A stretch of DNA of 64,000 bases from Agrobacterium vitis (GCF_014926405.1 NZ_JACXXJ020000003.1:1161001-1225000); one strand, 5' to 3'; shown: positions 16,833 through 26,388, counted from the first letter of the stretch. Numbers and translations: made by a program. Notes: a model not told the origin generated them from the sequence alone.

Positions 16833-18500
16833 ATGCCAAACACCACCAATGCATTGGCGCCTGATCAGAGGCACGATCACACCAGCCTTCTCGGCACGCC
16901 GATTATCGATGCCCGCCAACTGGCCGTCTCCTTCAAGGTGGAAGGCGGCACAGTCGAGGCAGTCAAGAATGTCTCTTTCCAGCTCTACAGAGGCGAAACC
17001 ATCGCCGTTGTTGGCGAATCCGGTTCTGGAAAGTCGGTCACAGCCCGCAGCATCATGGGGCTGTTGACCAAGCGCGCCACCTTGTCGGCTCGTTCTAGCA
17101 TTGCCTACGATGGGCAAAACATCCTGAAATTCTCGGATCGTCAGCGCCGGGCGCTGCGTGGCAATCGGATATCGATGATTTTTCAAGAGCCGATGAGCTC
17201 GCTCAATCCAGTCTACACCATCGGCACACAGATCGCGGAAGCCATCCGCGTGCACCATAAAATGAGCGGCAAGCAAGCCATGGCGCGCGCACTGGAGCTG
17301 TTACGGCAGGTGCAAATCCCGGAGCCGGAGGCCCGTCTCAACCAATATCCGCATCAATTGTCCGGCGGTCAGCGTCAGCGCATCATGATTGCCATGGCGC
17401 TGGCCAACAACCCGGATGTGCTGATTGCCGATGAGCCAACCACGGCGCTGGATGTCACCGTGCAGGCACAGATTCTCAACCTGATCCGCGATTTACAAAA
17501 AAAGCTTGGCATGGCGGTGATCCTGATCACCCACGATCTCACCGTTGTTCGGCAGTTTTCAGACTATGTCTATGTGATGCAAAACGGCGAGGTGAAGGAG
17601 CATAACACCACAACGGCGCTGTTTGAACATCCGCAGCATCCCTACACCCGCCATCTGCTGGCATCGGAACCCAAGGGCATGGCCAATCCCATGCCGATTG
17701 ACTCCGCCACCATTCTGGAAGGCCGCGATGTGCGCGTGTCTTTCATGCTCAAACATGGTGGCTTCTTCAAACCGCAGTTGAAAGAACTGGTGGCCGTCAA
17801 CAGCCTTTCCATCACCCTGCACCGCCATGAAACATTGGGTCTAGTGGGCGAGAGTGGTTCCGGCAAAACCACCTTTGGCCAAGCCCTCGTCAAACTGATG
17901 AGTGTTGATAGCGGCAAGATCCTGTTTGACGGCCAAGCCATAGAGAACAACAGCCGCGAACAGATGCGGCCCTTGCGCTCGCGTATGCAGGTGGTGTTTC
18001 AAGACCCGTTTTCCTCGCTCAACCCCCGCATGTCGGTGGGCCAGATCATTGAGGAAGGGCTCGTCGTCAACAATATCGGCACAAGCCGCAGTGATCGGCT
18101 GGACCGCGTGCGCGAGGCGCTGATCAGCGCCGGCATGCCCGGCAACATCCTGTCACGGTTTCCGCATGAATTTTCCGGCGGCCAACGCCAGCGGATTGCC
18201 ATCGCCCGAGCGGTCGCACTCGAGCCGGAATTCATTCTGCTGGATGAGCCGACATCGGCGCTCGATTTATCCGTTCAAGCCCAGATCATCGACCTGTTGC
18301 GCAAGTTGCAGGACGAAAAGGGCCTGAGCTATCTCTTTATTTCCCATGATCTCAAGGTTGTTCGCGCGCTTTGCCACCGGGTTGCGGTGATGCAGCACGG
18401 GCAGATCGTCGAGCAAGGACCTGTTGAGGACATTCTCAGCCATCCCCAAACCGCCTACACCCAGCGGCTCGTCAGAGCTGCTTTCAACGTCGCCACATAA
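16833..18500 (+). CDS. agpD: Fused double ATP-binding protein of the alpha-galactoside ABC importer
   Basis: A 555-residue protein with two complete ABC ATPase domains in one chain, equivalent to DppD plus DppF. Domain 1 (about residues 15-275): Walker A VVGESGSGKSVTAR, signature QLSGGQRQR, Walker B NPDVLIADEPTTALD. Domain 2 (about 285-545): Walker A LVGESGSGKTTFGQ, signature EFSGGQRQR, Walker B FILLDEPTSALD. The short DppD-like tail after domain 1 (HPQHPYTRHLLASEP) is kept and joins directly to domain 2. It powers the two preceding permeases. Because the cluster at 39.7-44.4 kb lacks an ATPase, this protein is also a candidate donor for that importer; that is speculation. Confidence 0.92.
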   Translation: MPNTTNALAPDQRHDHTSLLGTPIIDARQLAVSFKVEGGTVEAVKNVSFQLYRGETIAVVGESGSGKSVTARSIMGLLTKRATLSARSSIAYDGQNILKFSDRQRRALRGNRISMIFQEPMSSLNPVYTIGTQIAEAIRVHHKMSGKQAMARALELLRQVQIPEPEARLNQYPHQLSGGQRQRIMIAMALANNPDVLIADEPTTALDVTVQAQILNLIRDLQKKLGMAVILITHDLTVVRQFSDYVYVMQNGEVKEHNTTTALFEHPQHPYTRHLLASEPKGMANPMPIDSATILEGRDVRVSFMLKHGGFFKPQLKELVAVNSLSITLHRHETLGLVGESGSGKTTFGQALVKLMSVDSGKILFDGQAIENNSREQMRPLRSRMQVVFQDPFSSLNPRMSVGQIIEEGLVVNNIGTSRSDRLDRVREALISAGMPGNILSRFPHEFSGGQRQRIAIARAVALEPEFILLDEPTSALDLSVQAQIIDLLRKLQDEKGLSYLFISHDLKVVRALCHRVAVMQHGQIVEQGPVEDILSHPQTAYTQRLVRAAFNVAT

Positions 18501-18525
18501 TCCCTAAGACAGCGAGACCCCTATC

Positions 18526-19887
18526 ATGACAAAACAGCCCAAAATCACCTTCATTGGTGCCGGTTCCACCGTGTTCATGAAGAATATCATCGGTGACGTT
18601 CTGCAACGTCCGGCACTATCAGGTGCGCGGATCGCACTGATGGATATCAATCCGCAGCGTCTGGAAGAAAGCGAAGTTGTTGCCAGGAAGCTGATTTCCA
18701 CCTTTGGCGCATCCGCCACGGTGGAGACCTTTGCCGATCAGCGTCAAGCGCTGGAGGGAGCCAACTTCGTGGTCGTCGCCTTTCAGATCGGCGGTTATGA
18801 GCCTTGCACCGTCACCGATTTCGAGGTGCCAAAGAAATACGGCCTGCGCCAGACCATTGCCGACACATTGGGCGTTGGCGGCATCATGCGCGGTTTGCGC
18901 ACCGTGCCGCATCTGTGGAGCATTTGCGAGGATATGATGCAGGTCTGCCCGCAAGCGATCATGCTGCAATATGTCAACCCGATGGCCATCAACACCTGGG
19001 CGATTGCCGAGAAATATCCGGCTATCAAACAGGTTGGCCTATGCCATTCGGTGCAGGGCACGGCCATGGAACTGGCAGAGGATCTGTCCATTCCCTATGA
19101 GGAAATCCGCTACCGCTCTGCTGGCATCAACCACATGGCGTTCTACCTCAATTTTGAGCATCGCCAGCCGGATGGCTCCTATCGTGATCTCTATCCCGAT
19201 CTGCTGCGAGGCTATCGGGAAGGGCGTGCACCCAAGCCAACATGGAACCCGCGCTGCCCCAACAAGGTGCGCTATGAAATGCTGACCCGTCTGGGCTATT
19301 TCGTAACTGAGAGCTCGGAGCATTTTGCCGAATACACGCCCTATTTCATCAAGGAAGGCCGTGAGGATCTGATTGAGAAATTCGGCATTCCGCTGGATGA
19401 ATATCCCAAGCGCTGCATTGAACAGGTTGCTCGATGGAAAGATCAGGCCGCCGCCTATCGTTCCGCAGACAAGATCGAGGTCAAGCCATCGAAGGAATAT
19501 GCCTCGTCGATCATCAATTCGGTCTGGACGGGTGAGCCCTCGGTGATTTACGGCAACCTGCGCAACAATGGCTGCATCACCTCGCTACCGGACAATTGCG
19601 CCGTGGAAGTGCCCTGCCTTGTCGATGACAACGGCATTCAGCCCACCACCATCGGCGCCCTGCCACCGCAGCTCACAGCCCTGATGCGCACCAACATCAA
19701 CGTGCAGGAACTGACGGTGGCTGCCTTGATCAACGAAAACCCCGAACACCTCTATCACGCCGCGATGATGGACCCGCATACAGCAGCCGAACTCGACCTC
19801 GACCAGATCTGGTCATTGACGACGGACCTGTTGAAGGCTCACGATCAGTGGATTCCGCAATGGGCCCGCATCGGAGGGGTGGCGTAA
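18526..19887 (+). CDS. agaL2: Second GH4 alpha-galactosidase (AgaL2-like)
   Basis: A 453-residue GH4 enzyme. The NAD-binding start is KITFIGAGSTVFMKNI; the Cys and His metal positions appear in GLCHSVQGTAMEL and SAGINHMAFYL; QYVNPMAINTWA is the family signature. It is clearly diverged from the operon's first GH4 enzyme (different spacing and C-terminus), so it is not a recent duplicate and may have another linkage or sugar preference. It ends the operon. Ten bases after its stop a perfect 12-bp hairpin, part of a dispersed repeat, could serve as terminator. Confidence 0.88.
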   Translation: MTKQPKITFIGAGSTVFMKNIIGDVLQRPALSGARIALMDINPQRLEESEVVARKLISTFGASATVETFADQRQALEGANFVVVAFQIGGYEPCTVTDFEVPKKYGLRQTIADTLGVGGIMRGLRTVPHLWSICEDMMQVCPQAIMLQYVNPMAINTWAIAEKYPAIKQVGLCHSVQGTAMELAEDLSIPYEEIRYRSAGINHMAFYLNFEHRQPDGSYRDLYPDLLRGYREGRAPKPTWNPRCPNKVRYEMLTRLGYFVTESSEHFAEYTPYFIKEGREDLIEKFGIPLDEYPKRCIEQVARWKDQAAAYRSADKIEVKPSKEYASSIINSVWTGEPSVIYGNLRNNGCITSLPDNCAVEVPCLVDDNGIQPTTIGALPPQLTALMRTNINVQELTVAALINENPEHLYHAAMMDPHTAAELDLDQIWSLTTDLLKAHDQWIPQWARIGGVA

Positions 19888-19897
19888 TGACGACAAC

Positions 19898-19955
19898 CTG
19901 TCAGGTTCAGATTGAACCTGACAGACTCGAGGGAAAACCAGTGTCCACTTTTCGC
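19898..19955. repeat. Mosaic palindromic repeat, units 2 and 1 (copy C), possible terminator
   Basis: CTGTCAGGTTCA at 19898-19909 and TGAACCTGACAG at 19913-19924 form a perfect 12-bp stem with a 3-nt loop (unit 2). GGGAAAACC...TCCACTTTTCG follows, an inverted and shortened unit 1. It lies right after the alpha-galactoside operon, where the hairpin could stop or stabilise transcripts. Confidence 0.78.
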
Positions 19956-20033
19956 TGGTGCGATCGTTCAATTCTGTCTCATCGGTGCGGATACGGGGTA
20001 AACAATAACACATCGTTTTGCATCCGCGAAAGG

Positions 20034-20519
20034 TCACGGCAAAACAGCCGTGATCTCAAGCTCTTGATCACCAAGACTGACGACATCACCGACAGCCTTG
20101 CCGATAAGCGCCCTTGCCACCGGGGAGACGTAGGAGATCGATCCTGCCTTCGGATCTGCTTCGTCTTCGCCGACGATACGATAGGTTTGGACGCGTCCAT
20201 CATCACGGGTGAACGTCACGGTCGTCCCAAAAGAGACGCTATCAGCGGTGATCGGATCGGGCATGACCTGAGCCGTGTGAAGCCTCTCTTCAAGGTAGTT
20301 CAAATCCCGAAAAGGGCCGGCCATCTGCCGACGCCGTTCATTGACGTCGTCAATTGCCCGCGCGGCATCATAGGCCTCACGTGCTTGCAAACGTTGCCGT
20401 TCCAGAGCTTTTAATCCCGATTCCGTCACAAGATTCGGATGTGGCGAAATCGGGCGCTCGGGCAGTAGTGTTTCAGCTGCCGTTTCCGCACTGTCTTCCT
20501 TGGTAAATGCAACACTCAT
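20034..20519 (-). CDS. GreA/GreB-like elongation factor family protein
   Basis: A 161-residue protein. The C-terminal half (about residues 85-161) is a GreAB/Rnk-type FKBP-like domain: VSFGTTVTFTRDDG, then SYVSPVARALIGKAVGDVVS and LEITAVLP. The N-terminal half is predicted helical and charged (LKALERQRLQAREAYDAA), consistent with a coiled coil, but the overall match to housekeeping GreA is weak. It probably binds RNA polymerase near the secondary channel; a nucleoside-diphosphate-kinase-regulator type role is the alternative. It is a single gene, convergent with the preceding operon and unrelated to it. Confidence 0.78.
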   Translation of the reverse strand: MSVAFTKEDSAETAAETLLPERPISPHPNLVTESGLKALERQRLQAREAYDAARAIDDVNERRRQMAGPFRDLNYLEERLHTAQVMPDPITADSVSFGTTVTFTRDDGRVQTYRIVGEDEADPKAGSISYVSPVARALIGKAVGDVVSLGDQELEITAVLP

Positions 20520-20687
20520 ATTCGATCTCTATTCAGACTTTTCGACGCCTACAGTTTAATGTCGCCCTTCAAGGCATTGACAACCAATGCGAACGCCACG
20601 GACACCGGCGCTTTGAGCGAACGGCTATCATCGTGCGGGATAGTGTAGCATGAGACACGGTGTGCTCGTAGCGCCCACAGCAGAAAA

Positions 20688-20987
20688 CTATCGCTGTTGC
20701 AGGAAACCTTGAAGGCGCGGTGCCATGAAATCGAGAAAGACACGAACGCGATGCGCCAGACGGCGTCCACCGAGCAAGCAGGGCCAGACTCCGTTCGTAA
20801 TAGATCAGCCCCTCATCGGTCAGTGACAATCGGCGTGTCGACCGCTCCAGCAATCGGACGCCCAATCGCTGTTCGATCCGATTGAGGAGTTTGCTGACCG
20901 TTGACGGCGTCATCTGCAGCAGGCATGCCGCCTCGGAAAAACTACCCGCTTCCACCGCCCTCGTGAAAACCTGAATCTCGCCGATCC
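20688..20987 (-). pseudogene. LysR-family regulator remnant with large internal deletion and lost start
   Basis: Reading on the minus strand, GEIQVFTRAVEAGSFSEAA and TPSTVSKLLNRIEQRLGVRL are a LysR helix-turn-helix without its first few residues. The frame continues to IYYERSLALLA and is then joined, one frame off, to RRLAHRVRVFLDFMAPRLQG and FLQQR-stop, which is the typical last 25 residues of such regulators. The roughly 200-residue effector domain is missing. At the start-codon side it abuts a truncated SDR gene on the other strand. The remnant cannot make a working regulator. Confidence 0.8.
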
Positions 20988-21573
20988 GGCGACCGAAGCA
21001 GGGGCAAACGTGCTGACTGCGGCAGTCCCGAAGATCGACATTCTCATCAACAATCTCGGCATCTACGAATCCAAGGATTTCAGCGATGACGATTGGCGCC
21101 GGTTTTTCGAGATCAATGTGCTGAGCGGTGTCAGGCTCTCGCGGCATTACCTGCCGGACATGCTGGCGCGAAATTGGGGAAGAATAATCTTCATCTCCAG
21201 CGAAAGTGGCGTGCTGGTTCCGCCCAACATGATCCATTACGGCATGACAAAGACGGCGCAGCTCACCATCTCGCGCGGCCTTGCTGCAACCACCAAGGGC
21301 ACGCGTGTCACTGTCAATACCGTCATGCCGGGGACCACACGCTCTGCCGGAATTGAGGATTTCATGCGCAGCGTCGCGAGCGATCCAAACCTGTCAGCCG
21401 ACGCGATGGAAAGCGAATATTTCGCCAAGGAGCGTCCGAGGTTGTTGATCCAGCGAATGATCGAGCCAGAGGAAATTGCCAATCTCGTTGCCTATGTGGC
21501 AAGCCCATTGTCCGCTGCAACGAATGGCGCTGCCCTGCGCGTCGATGGCGGCATCACCCCGACGATCGTGTAA
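20985..21573 (+). pseudogene. Short-chain dehydrogenase/reductase missing its N-terminus
   Basis: The frame encodes the C-terminal three quarters of an SDR: IDILINNLGIY (the NNAG-like motif), catalytic Ser in IIFISSESG, the YxxxK pair in YGMTKTAQ and the C-terminal NGAALRVDGG. The glycine-rich NAD-binding motif and first strands, about 70 residues, are absent. The frame runs back without a start codon into the LysR remnant (ADPATEAGANV). A GTG at 21010 could start a shortened protein of 187 residues, but it could not bind NAD(P) normally. The pair was probably a divergent regulator and target that lost the intergenic region by deletion. Confidence 0.82.
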
Positions 21574-21833
21574 TACGATGGAAAATTCGCAGCTTGCCAA
21601 TCTCATTGGGCATTAATCCCAACGGTAGGCGAGTATGCACAACCGGAAAAGTCGCCGCGTTCGCGTTAATCATCGCGACGCGGTTGTCGCCCGACCCTTC
21701 GCATTATTTCAATAATCGCAATTAAATCTCAATTAATAATGCAATTGTTGGCAAGGGTGTTTGGCGGCAATATGCCCTCATCAGACGAACAAAGGGGTCT
21801 GACGATACAGAAACAAGATCGCAGGACGCGAAC

Positions 21834-22817
21834 ATGACCGACACCACTCTTCTTTCCCGGACACGTCGTGGCGTCCTGCTTTCCGGATCGGCCGTCGCCG
21901 CGACCGCGCTCACCGCATCATTCAGCTTTGCAGCCAAGCTCGCTGCGTCCACCAACACCTCAACCGAAGGAAACAAGACCATGGGTACTATCACCACCAA
22001 GGACGGCGTTGAAATCTTCTACAAGGATTGGGGCTCGAAGGATGCCCAGCCGATTGTTTTTCATCATGGCTGGCCGCTGTCATCGGATGACTGGGACGCA
22101 CAGATGCTGTTCTTCCTCGCCAACGGTTACCGCGTGATTGCCCATGACCGGCGCGGCCACGGCCGCTCGGCGCAGGTTTCCGATGGTCATGACATGGACC
22201 ATTATGCAGCTGATGCCTTCGCGGTCGTTGAAGCCCTCGACCTCAAGAACGCCGTCCATATCGGTCACTCCACCGGCGGAGGAGAAGTCGCCCGGTATGT
22301 GGCCAAGCATGGCCAGCCAGCCGGTCGCGTCGCCAAGGCGGTTCTGGTGTCTGCCGTCCCGCCGCTGATGCTGAAGACTGACGCCAATCCCGAAGGCCTG
22401 CCGATGGAAGTTTTCGACGGTTTCCGCTCAGCACTGGCTGCCAACCGCGCGCAGTTCTTCCGCGACGTTCCCGCCGGTCCATTCTATGGCTTCAACCGCG
22501 ACGGCGCCAAAGTCCAGGAGGGCGTGATCCAGAATTGGTGGCGGCAGGGTATGATGGGCAGCGCCAAGGCGCATTACGACGGCATCAAGGCTTTCTCTGA
22601 AACCGACCAGACCGAGGATCTGAAGACGATAACCGTCCCAACTCTCGTCCTGCATGGCGAGGACGACCAGATCGTGCCCATCGCCGATGCAGCACTGAAA
22701 GCTATCAAGCTGCTGAAGAACGGTACGCTCAAGACCTATCCTGGCTTCTCGCACGGTATGCTGACCGTCAATGCCGACGTGCTCAACGCCGACCTGCTGG
22801 CTTTCGTGAAGTCCTGA
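21834..22817 (+). CDS. Alpha/beta hydrolase, non-haem haloperoxidase type, with Tat-like leader
   Basis: A 327-residue hydrolase. Residues 1-49 are an added leader with twin arginines and a hydrophobic stretch ([18 protein letters not shown]), suggesting Tat export; the core then begins at [18 protein letters not shown], the exact N-terminus of cytosolic relatives. The catalytic triad is Ser in [10 protein letters not shown], Asp in [10 protein letters not shown] and His in [17 protein letters not shown] is the conserved strand before the nucleophile. Such enzymes are esterases or perhydrolases that can show haloperoxidase activity. It stands alone, ending at a GC-rich hairpin. The internal ATG at 21981 could make a cytosolic form. 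Confidence 0.85.
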   Translation: MTDTTLLSRTRRGVLLSGSAVAATALTASFSFAAKLAASTNTSTEGNKTMGTITTKDGVEIFYKDWGSKDAQPIVFHHGWPLSSDDWDAQMLFFLANGYRVIAHDRRGHGRSAQVSDGHDMDHYAADAFAVVEALDLKNAVHIGHSTGGGEVARYVAKHGQPAGRVAKAVLVSAVPPLMLKTDANPEGLPMEVFDGFRSALAANRAQFFRDVPAGPFYGFNRDGAKVQEGVIQNWWRQGMMGSAKAHYDGIKAFSETDQTEDLKTITVPTLVLHGEDDQIVPIADAALKAIKLLKNGTLKTYPGFSHGMLTVNADVLNADLLAFVKS

Positions 22818-22828
22818 TCCAAAGGCAT

Positions 22829-22862
22829 GGCCGCGGTGAAAAGCCGCCGCGGCCTCGCTTCT
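22829..22862 (+). terminator. Hairpin after the haloperoxidase-type gene
   Basis: GGCCGCGG at 22829-22836 pairs with CCGCGGCC at 22847-22854 around a 10-nt loop. A T/C-rich stretch (TCGCTTCTCTTGTTG) follows. It begins 12 nt after the stop codon, so a rho-independent terminator is likely. Confidence 0.65.
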
Positions 22863-22872
22863 CTTGTTGTCG

Positions 22873-22918
22873 ATTGTCTTTCGGGAAAACCGGGTTCCAC
22901 GTTTCCCAAGGCAAACTC
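22873..22918. repeat. Dispersed palindromic repeat, unit 1 inverted (copy D)
   Basis: TTCGGGAAAACCGGGTTCCA followed by CGTTTCCC and GGCAAACTCT is the reverse complement of unit 1 as seen near 35607-35651, with a few changes. It lies between the hydrolase terminator and the ChaC-like gene. An in-frame ATG inside it (22874) is a false start for that gene. Confidence 0.75.
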
Positions 22919-22948
22919 TCATCCCTCGTCGGAACGCGGATTGATACG

Positions 22949-23638
22949 ATGATGCAGTTAACGCCCGAGCTTGTTGCCCTGACGATCAGAGGCGTCCGCG
23001 ATGACGGCCCGGAGCCTAGCTGGACACCCCTTACGGAAGCTGAACTTGATGAACTCGTCGACAGGATTGAAAGTGAGGCAGGCGGCGATCCTCTGCTGGT
23101 TTTTGCTTACGGCTCGCTGATCTGGAATCCCGAATTCGAACCAGCCAGTCGCCAACGCGCCACCGCTTACGGATGGCACAGGTCGTTTTCCCTCAAAATC
23201 GAGCGCTGGCGCGCCACCAGCACACAGCCCGGATTGATGCTGGCCCTGGAGCGCGGCGGACAGTGCGATGGCATTGTCTTCGAGCTTTCGGCTGAACGAT
23301 GCCGCCGGGATCTGCGCGCCCTCGTCGCTCGGGAGATCAAGTATCGGGAGGTGAGGAGCATGGTCCGTTGGGTTTACGTGAAGACGGCAAACGGTGTTCA
23401 ACGCGCCCTGACATTCTGGGCAAGCACCAGCCGGCTTGGACTAACCAAACCCTTGCCGGACGAGCAGTCAGCGTCCTTGATAGCCAGCGCCTGCGGCCAG
23501 GGTGGCTCATGCGCCGAGTATCTCCACAAGACCATAGTCGACCTTCAGGCCGAAGGGATCCGTGACCGCAATCTCTGGCGTTTGCAATCGCTGGTCGCTG
23601 CGGAAATAACCGCGCGGTACAGTGCCATGGCACAGTAA
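22949..23638 (+). CDS. Gamma-glutamylcyclotransferase, ChaC-like
   Basis: A 229-residue protein. VFAYGSLIWNPEFEP is the YGSLIW substrate-binding loop that marks the ChaC/GGCT family, which cleaves gamma-glutamyl amino acids or glutathione to 5-oxoproline. ALERGGQCDGIVFELS and the Glu-containing RALVAREIKYREV segment fit the later beta strands and catalytic glutamate. The start at 22949 (or the adjacent ATG at 22952) is preferred because the longer frame runs through a dispersed repeat. It is a single cytosolic enzyme gene, convergent with a LysR regulator, with no visible partner. Confidence 0.85.
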   Translation: MMQLTPELVALTIRGVRDDGPEPSWTPLTEAELDELVDRIESEAGGDPLLVFAYGSLIWNPEFEPASRQRATAYGWHRSFSLKIERWRATSTQPGLMLALERGGQCDGIVFELSAERCRRDLRALVAREIKYREVRSMVRWVYVKTANGVQRALTFWASTSRLGLTKPLPDEQSASLIASACGQGGSCAEYLHKTIVDLQAEGIRDRNLWRLQSLVAAEITARYSAMAQ

Positions 23639-23693
23639 AGCTTGTCACAGATAAAGCAGGAGATACACCCGCAGATCTTCGACAGGGGATCCC

Positions 23694-24593
23694 TCAATTG
23701 AGCGTAACCATTTGAGCGGCCACCTGCTCCTCGAAAAATTTCGAGAAAGACGCGATCCGAGGCGGTAGAGCCTGATAGGGCGGATAATAAAGTGTCAGCC
23801 ATAGATCGGGCGGCGACCACCCTCGAAAGACGTGAACCAGGCGCCCTGTTTTCAAATGTTCCGAAACATGAAATCCTGGCAGCATCGCCACCCCGGCGCC
23901 ATCTGCCGCCATATCAGCCAGAACTTCTCCACTGTTGGCGCTGAACGCCCCTCCGGCTGAAATCGTCATGCTTGATCCGCCGTCCGAAAGGACCCAGTTT
24001 TCCCGCCGGCTCTCGCCGCTATAGGCAAGGCAATCGTCGGGTGTCAGTTCGCCAGGATGCCGCATATCGACGAATTTACTTGCCGGTGCTGCAACAAGAA
24101 TACGCGGCACGATATGGATCTTGCGCCAGATGGTGAACTTATCCGATGGCTGCGAGGAGATGCGGATCGCAAGGTCATAATCGTCGTCAACAATGTTCAC
24201 CAGGCCATCCGACAAGGAAATCTCAAAGCTCATTTTTGGATAGAGCGTCCTGAAGCCAGACAGGATCGGCGGCAGCATGGCCTTGCCGAACCAGGTTGGA
24301 ACGCTGATCCGCAGCCGTCCCTCATCACTCTTGTTTGCGTTCCTGATATCGCGCCGCGCACTATCCAAGGCGGCCACCGCTGGCTGGATCTGAGCGGCAA
24401 AAATGGCGCCATCTGTCGTCAGGGCAACCTGACGGGTCGTTCGAACGAAGAGCTGGACACCAAGATCCCGCTCCAAGGCGGCGATTGCCCGGCTCACGGC
24501 GGCTGGTGTCATGTCGAGTTCGCGGGCGACCTGCGCAAAATTCCGCTTCTCGGCAGCCAGCAGAAACACTTTCAGCGCTTTATAGTCATTCAT
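23694..24593 (-). CDS. LysR-family transcriptional regulator
   Basis: A 299-residue regulator of full family length. The helix-turn-helix is NFAQVARELDMTPAAVSRAI within residues 17-36, followed by the LERDLGVQLFVRTTRQVALT linker start. The effector domain begins at about residue 90 (GRLRISVPTWFGKAMLPPIL) and ends with LTLYYPPYQALPPRIASFSK. No adjacent divergent gene is an obvious target: the ChaC-like gene is convergent and a hybrid kinase gene lies upstream on the same strand. The target is unknown. Confidence 0.9.
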   Translation of the reverse strand: MNDYKALKVFLLAAEKRNFAQVARELDMTPAAVSRAIAALERDLGVQLFVRTTRQVALTTDGAIFAAQIQPAVAALDSARRDIRNANKSDEGRLRISVPTWFGKAMLPPILSGFRTLYPKMSFEISLSDGLVNIVDDDYDLAIRISSQPSDKFTIWRKIHIVPRILVAAPASKFVDMRHPGELTPDDCLAYSGESRRENWVLSDGGSSMTISAGGAFSANSGEVLADMAADGAGVAMLPGFHVSEHLKTGRLVHVFRGWSPPDLWLTLYYPPYQALPPRIASFSKFFEEQVAAQMVTLN

Positions 24594-24693
24594 CTCGATT
24601 ATTTCAAAATAGACATCTTATTCCGAATAAATATTGTAATTCTGCACATCAATCAATCCACTCGCCACGAAGACTCCGGTGTGACCGAACCGG

Positions 24694-26388
24694 CTACGAA
24701 TTCGTCTCTCTCATCCTGCGTGTCTCCAGCGCCGCGACCATGACGACCGAACGAAGCTCTGCCGGTCGCACGGGCTTTGACAGGATTGGAATATCAGCCG
24801 ATCCCAGGTCCTCTCTGACCCGCCCCTCGTCATGGCCACTCATCACCACTGCGGGCATCTGCCGGCCGATCAGGTCCTGGACGATCTGGATGCATTCCGT
24901 GCCGGTGACGCCACCGCCGAGATCAAAATCGGTGATCAACAGGTCAAAATCCCCCACATGCCTGGGTATTGTCGCTTCGGCCTGGACGTGGCATCCCCAT
25001 TTTCGCAACAGGCTTGCCGTGGCAATCAATACGGCCTCGTCGTCTTCCACCAGCAATATGCGCAGCCCATTGATGGCCGCCGGATAGTGTCCCGCCGCCA
25101 AGGGCGATTGCGACCATTCTTGTTTATGCGTGATACGCAAATTGCCGAGCGTGACGCTGGTTCCCTTGCCTGGATCCGACTTCAAATCCACATCAATGTC
25201 GAGCAGGCGACCGAGACGCCGCACGATCGGAAGACCAAGGCCGACCCCATCAATGTCCTTGTCGCCCCGCTCACGCACCTGATAGAATTCCTCAAATACC
25301 CTGGATTGATGGTCCCGGGGAATGCCGGGTCCTTGATCGCAGATCTGGACGGCCAGCCGGCCACCACGATGCCGGCAGCCAATGACGACATCGCGTCCCG
25401 CCGCATATTTGATGGCGTTGTTGACGATGTTTTGCACCATGGTGGTCAAAAGAGCCCTGTCTATCTCCACAACTGCGCTGCAACTGACCGTCCGCAATGT
25501 AATGCCGCTCTGCTGCGCCGCTTCCCGGTTCTGGCGCAACACGTCATCGATCACTTCGGCAATCGCGATCCTCTCATATTTCGGAGTGACCCTACCGCTA
25601 TCCAGGGTCGAAATATCCAGCAGCGACTTGAACAGGCGCGATACGCTCTGGAGCGATCGGTCGATATTTTCAACCATTTGCAGTTCTTTCGGCTGCAGGT
25701 TGGCATCGCGCAGACAAGCAGTGAACAAACTGATGGCGTGGATCGGTTGCCGAAGGTCATGGCTCGCTTGCGCCAGGAACCGCGATTTCGACAAGCTGGC
25801 CTCCTGGGCAATTTCATAGGCTTTGCGCAATCGTCCAAGCAAAGCATAGATATAGGCGGGTACGAGGACGGTCGTGGCCACCAATGTCAGGACCATGAAG
25901 GGATTTTCGCGCCAATAGGCATTGAAGTAGGTGATAATGGCAATCCCGGCGAGCGTGGCTGCCGTTGAAATTTTGAGATATGCTGGTCCAAAGCGCAGAC
26001 CGTTGCCGACTGTCACCCACAACATGATTGCAAACAGCGGCAGAAACGTTTGACCTCCAACGGCAATGGTAAAGGTCAGAGCACCAAGGTCATGGGTAAT
26101 GGTAATGGCGCGGCGCACTCTGTTTTCGCCGGGCCAACGTGCTATCCACCAGTATGCCGCAAGAGAAAACAGAAAATAATAGCTGAGAAGAGGCACGACG
26201 TTCCATGCCTCGACCGGTGTCGCTCCCATTAATATCGCTGGCAGAATGTAACTGATTGTCCCGGTGACAATAATGATACGAACCAGCGCTTGCGCCTTCT
26301 CCGTGTCAAACTCTTCATCCGCACGACCACTACGCACCGGCGCCTTGATACGAAAGGCAGTCTTCATCACGTTGCGAAAGTCGATCAT
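24694..26388 (-). CDS. Hybrid histidine kinase with C-terminal receiver
   Basis: A 564-residue membrane kinase. The N-terminal 170 residues hold about six hydrophobic helices and almost no periplasmic domain, suggesting sensing within the membrane. The phosphoacceptor box is FLAQASHDLRQPIHAISLF, a variant with RQP typical of hybrid kinases of this type. The ATPase part has NIVNNAIKYA and CDQGPGIP, then GVGLGLPIV. The receiver (about residues 440-555) has ILLVEDDEA, phosphoacceptor Asp in LLITDFDLGGG, and LSKPVRP. There is no DNA-binding output domain, so another regulator must act downstream. It follows the aldehyde oxidoreductase operon on the same strand after 338 bp. Confidence 0.88.
   Translation of the reverse strand: MIDFRNVMKTAFRIKAPVRSGRADEEFDTEKAQALVRIIIVTGTISYILPAILMGATPVEAWNVVPLLSYYFLFSLAAYWWIARWPGENRVRRAITITHDLGALTFTIAVGGQTFLPLFAIMLWVTVGNGLRFGPAYLKISTAATLAGIAIITYFNAYWRENPFMVLTLVATTVLVPAYIYALLGRLRKAYEIAQEASLSKSRFLAQASHDLRQPIHAISLFTACLRDANLQPKELQMVENIDRSLQSVSRLFKSLLDISTLDSGRVTPKYERIAIAEVIDDVLRQNREAAQQSGITLRTVSCSAVVEIDRALLTTMVQNIVNNAIKYAAGRDVVIGCRHRGGRLAVQICDQGPGIPRDHQSRVFEEFYQVRERGDKDIDGVGLGLPIVRRLGRLLDIDVDLKSDPGKGTSVTLGNLRITHKQEWSQSPLAAGHYPAAINGLRILLVEDDEAVLIATASLLRKWGCHVQAEATIPRHVGDFDLLITDFDLGGGVTGTECIQIVQDLIGRQMPAVVMSGHDEGRVREDLGSADIPILSKPVRPAELRSVVMVAALETRRMRETNS

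Noticed and set aside
20569..21237. Continuous minus-strand frame spanning LysR remnant and SDR antisense
   Set aside because: Only residues matching LysR in the middle are meaningful; the rest is antisense to the SDR remnant or out of frame.
22874..22948. Longer start for the ChaC-like protein
   Set aside because: The extra 25 codons lie within a dispersed repeat and lack a ribosome-binding site; ATG at 22949 fits better.
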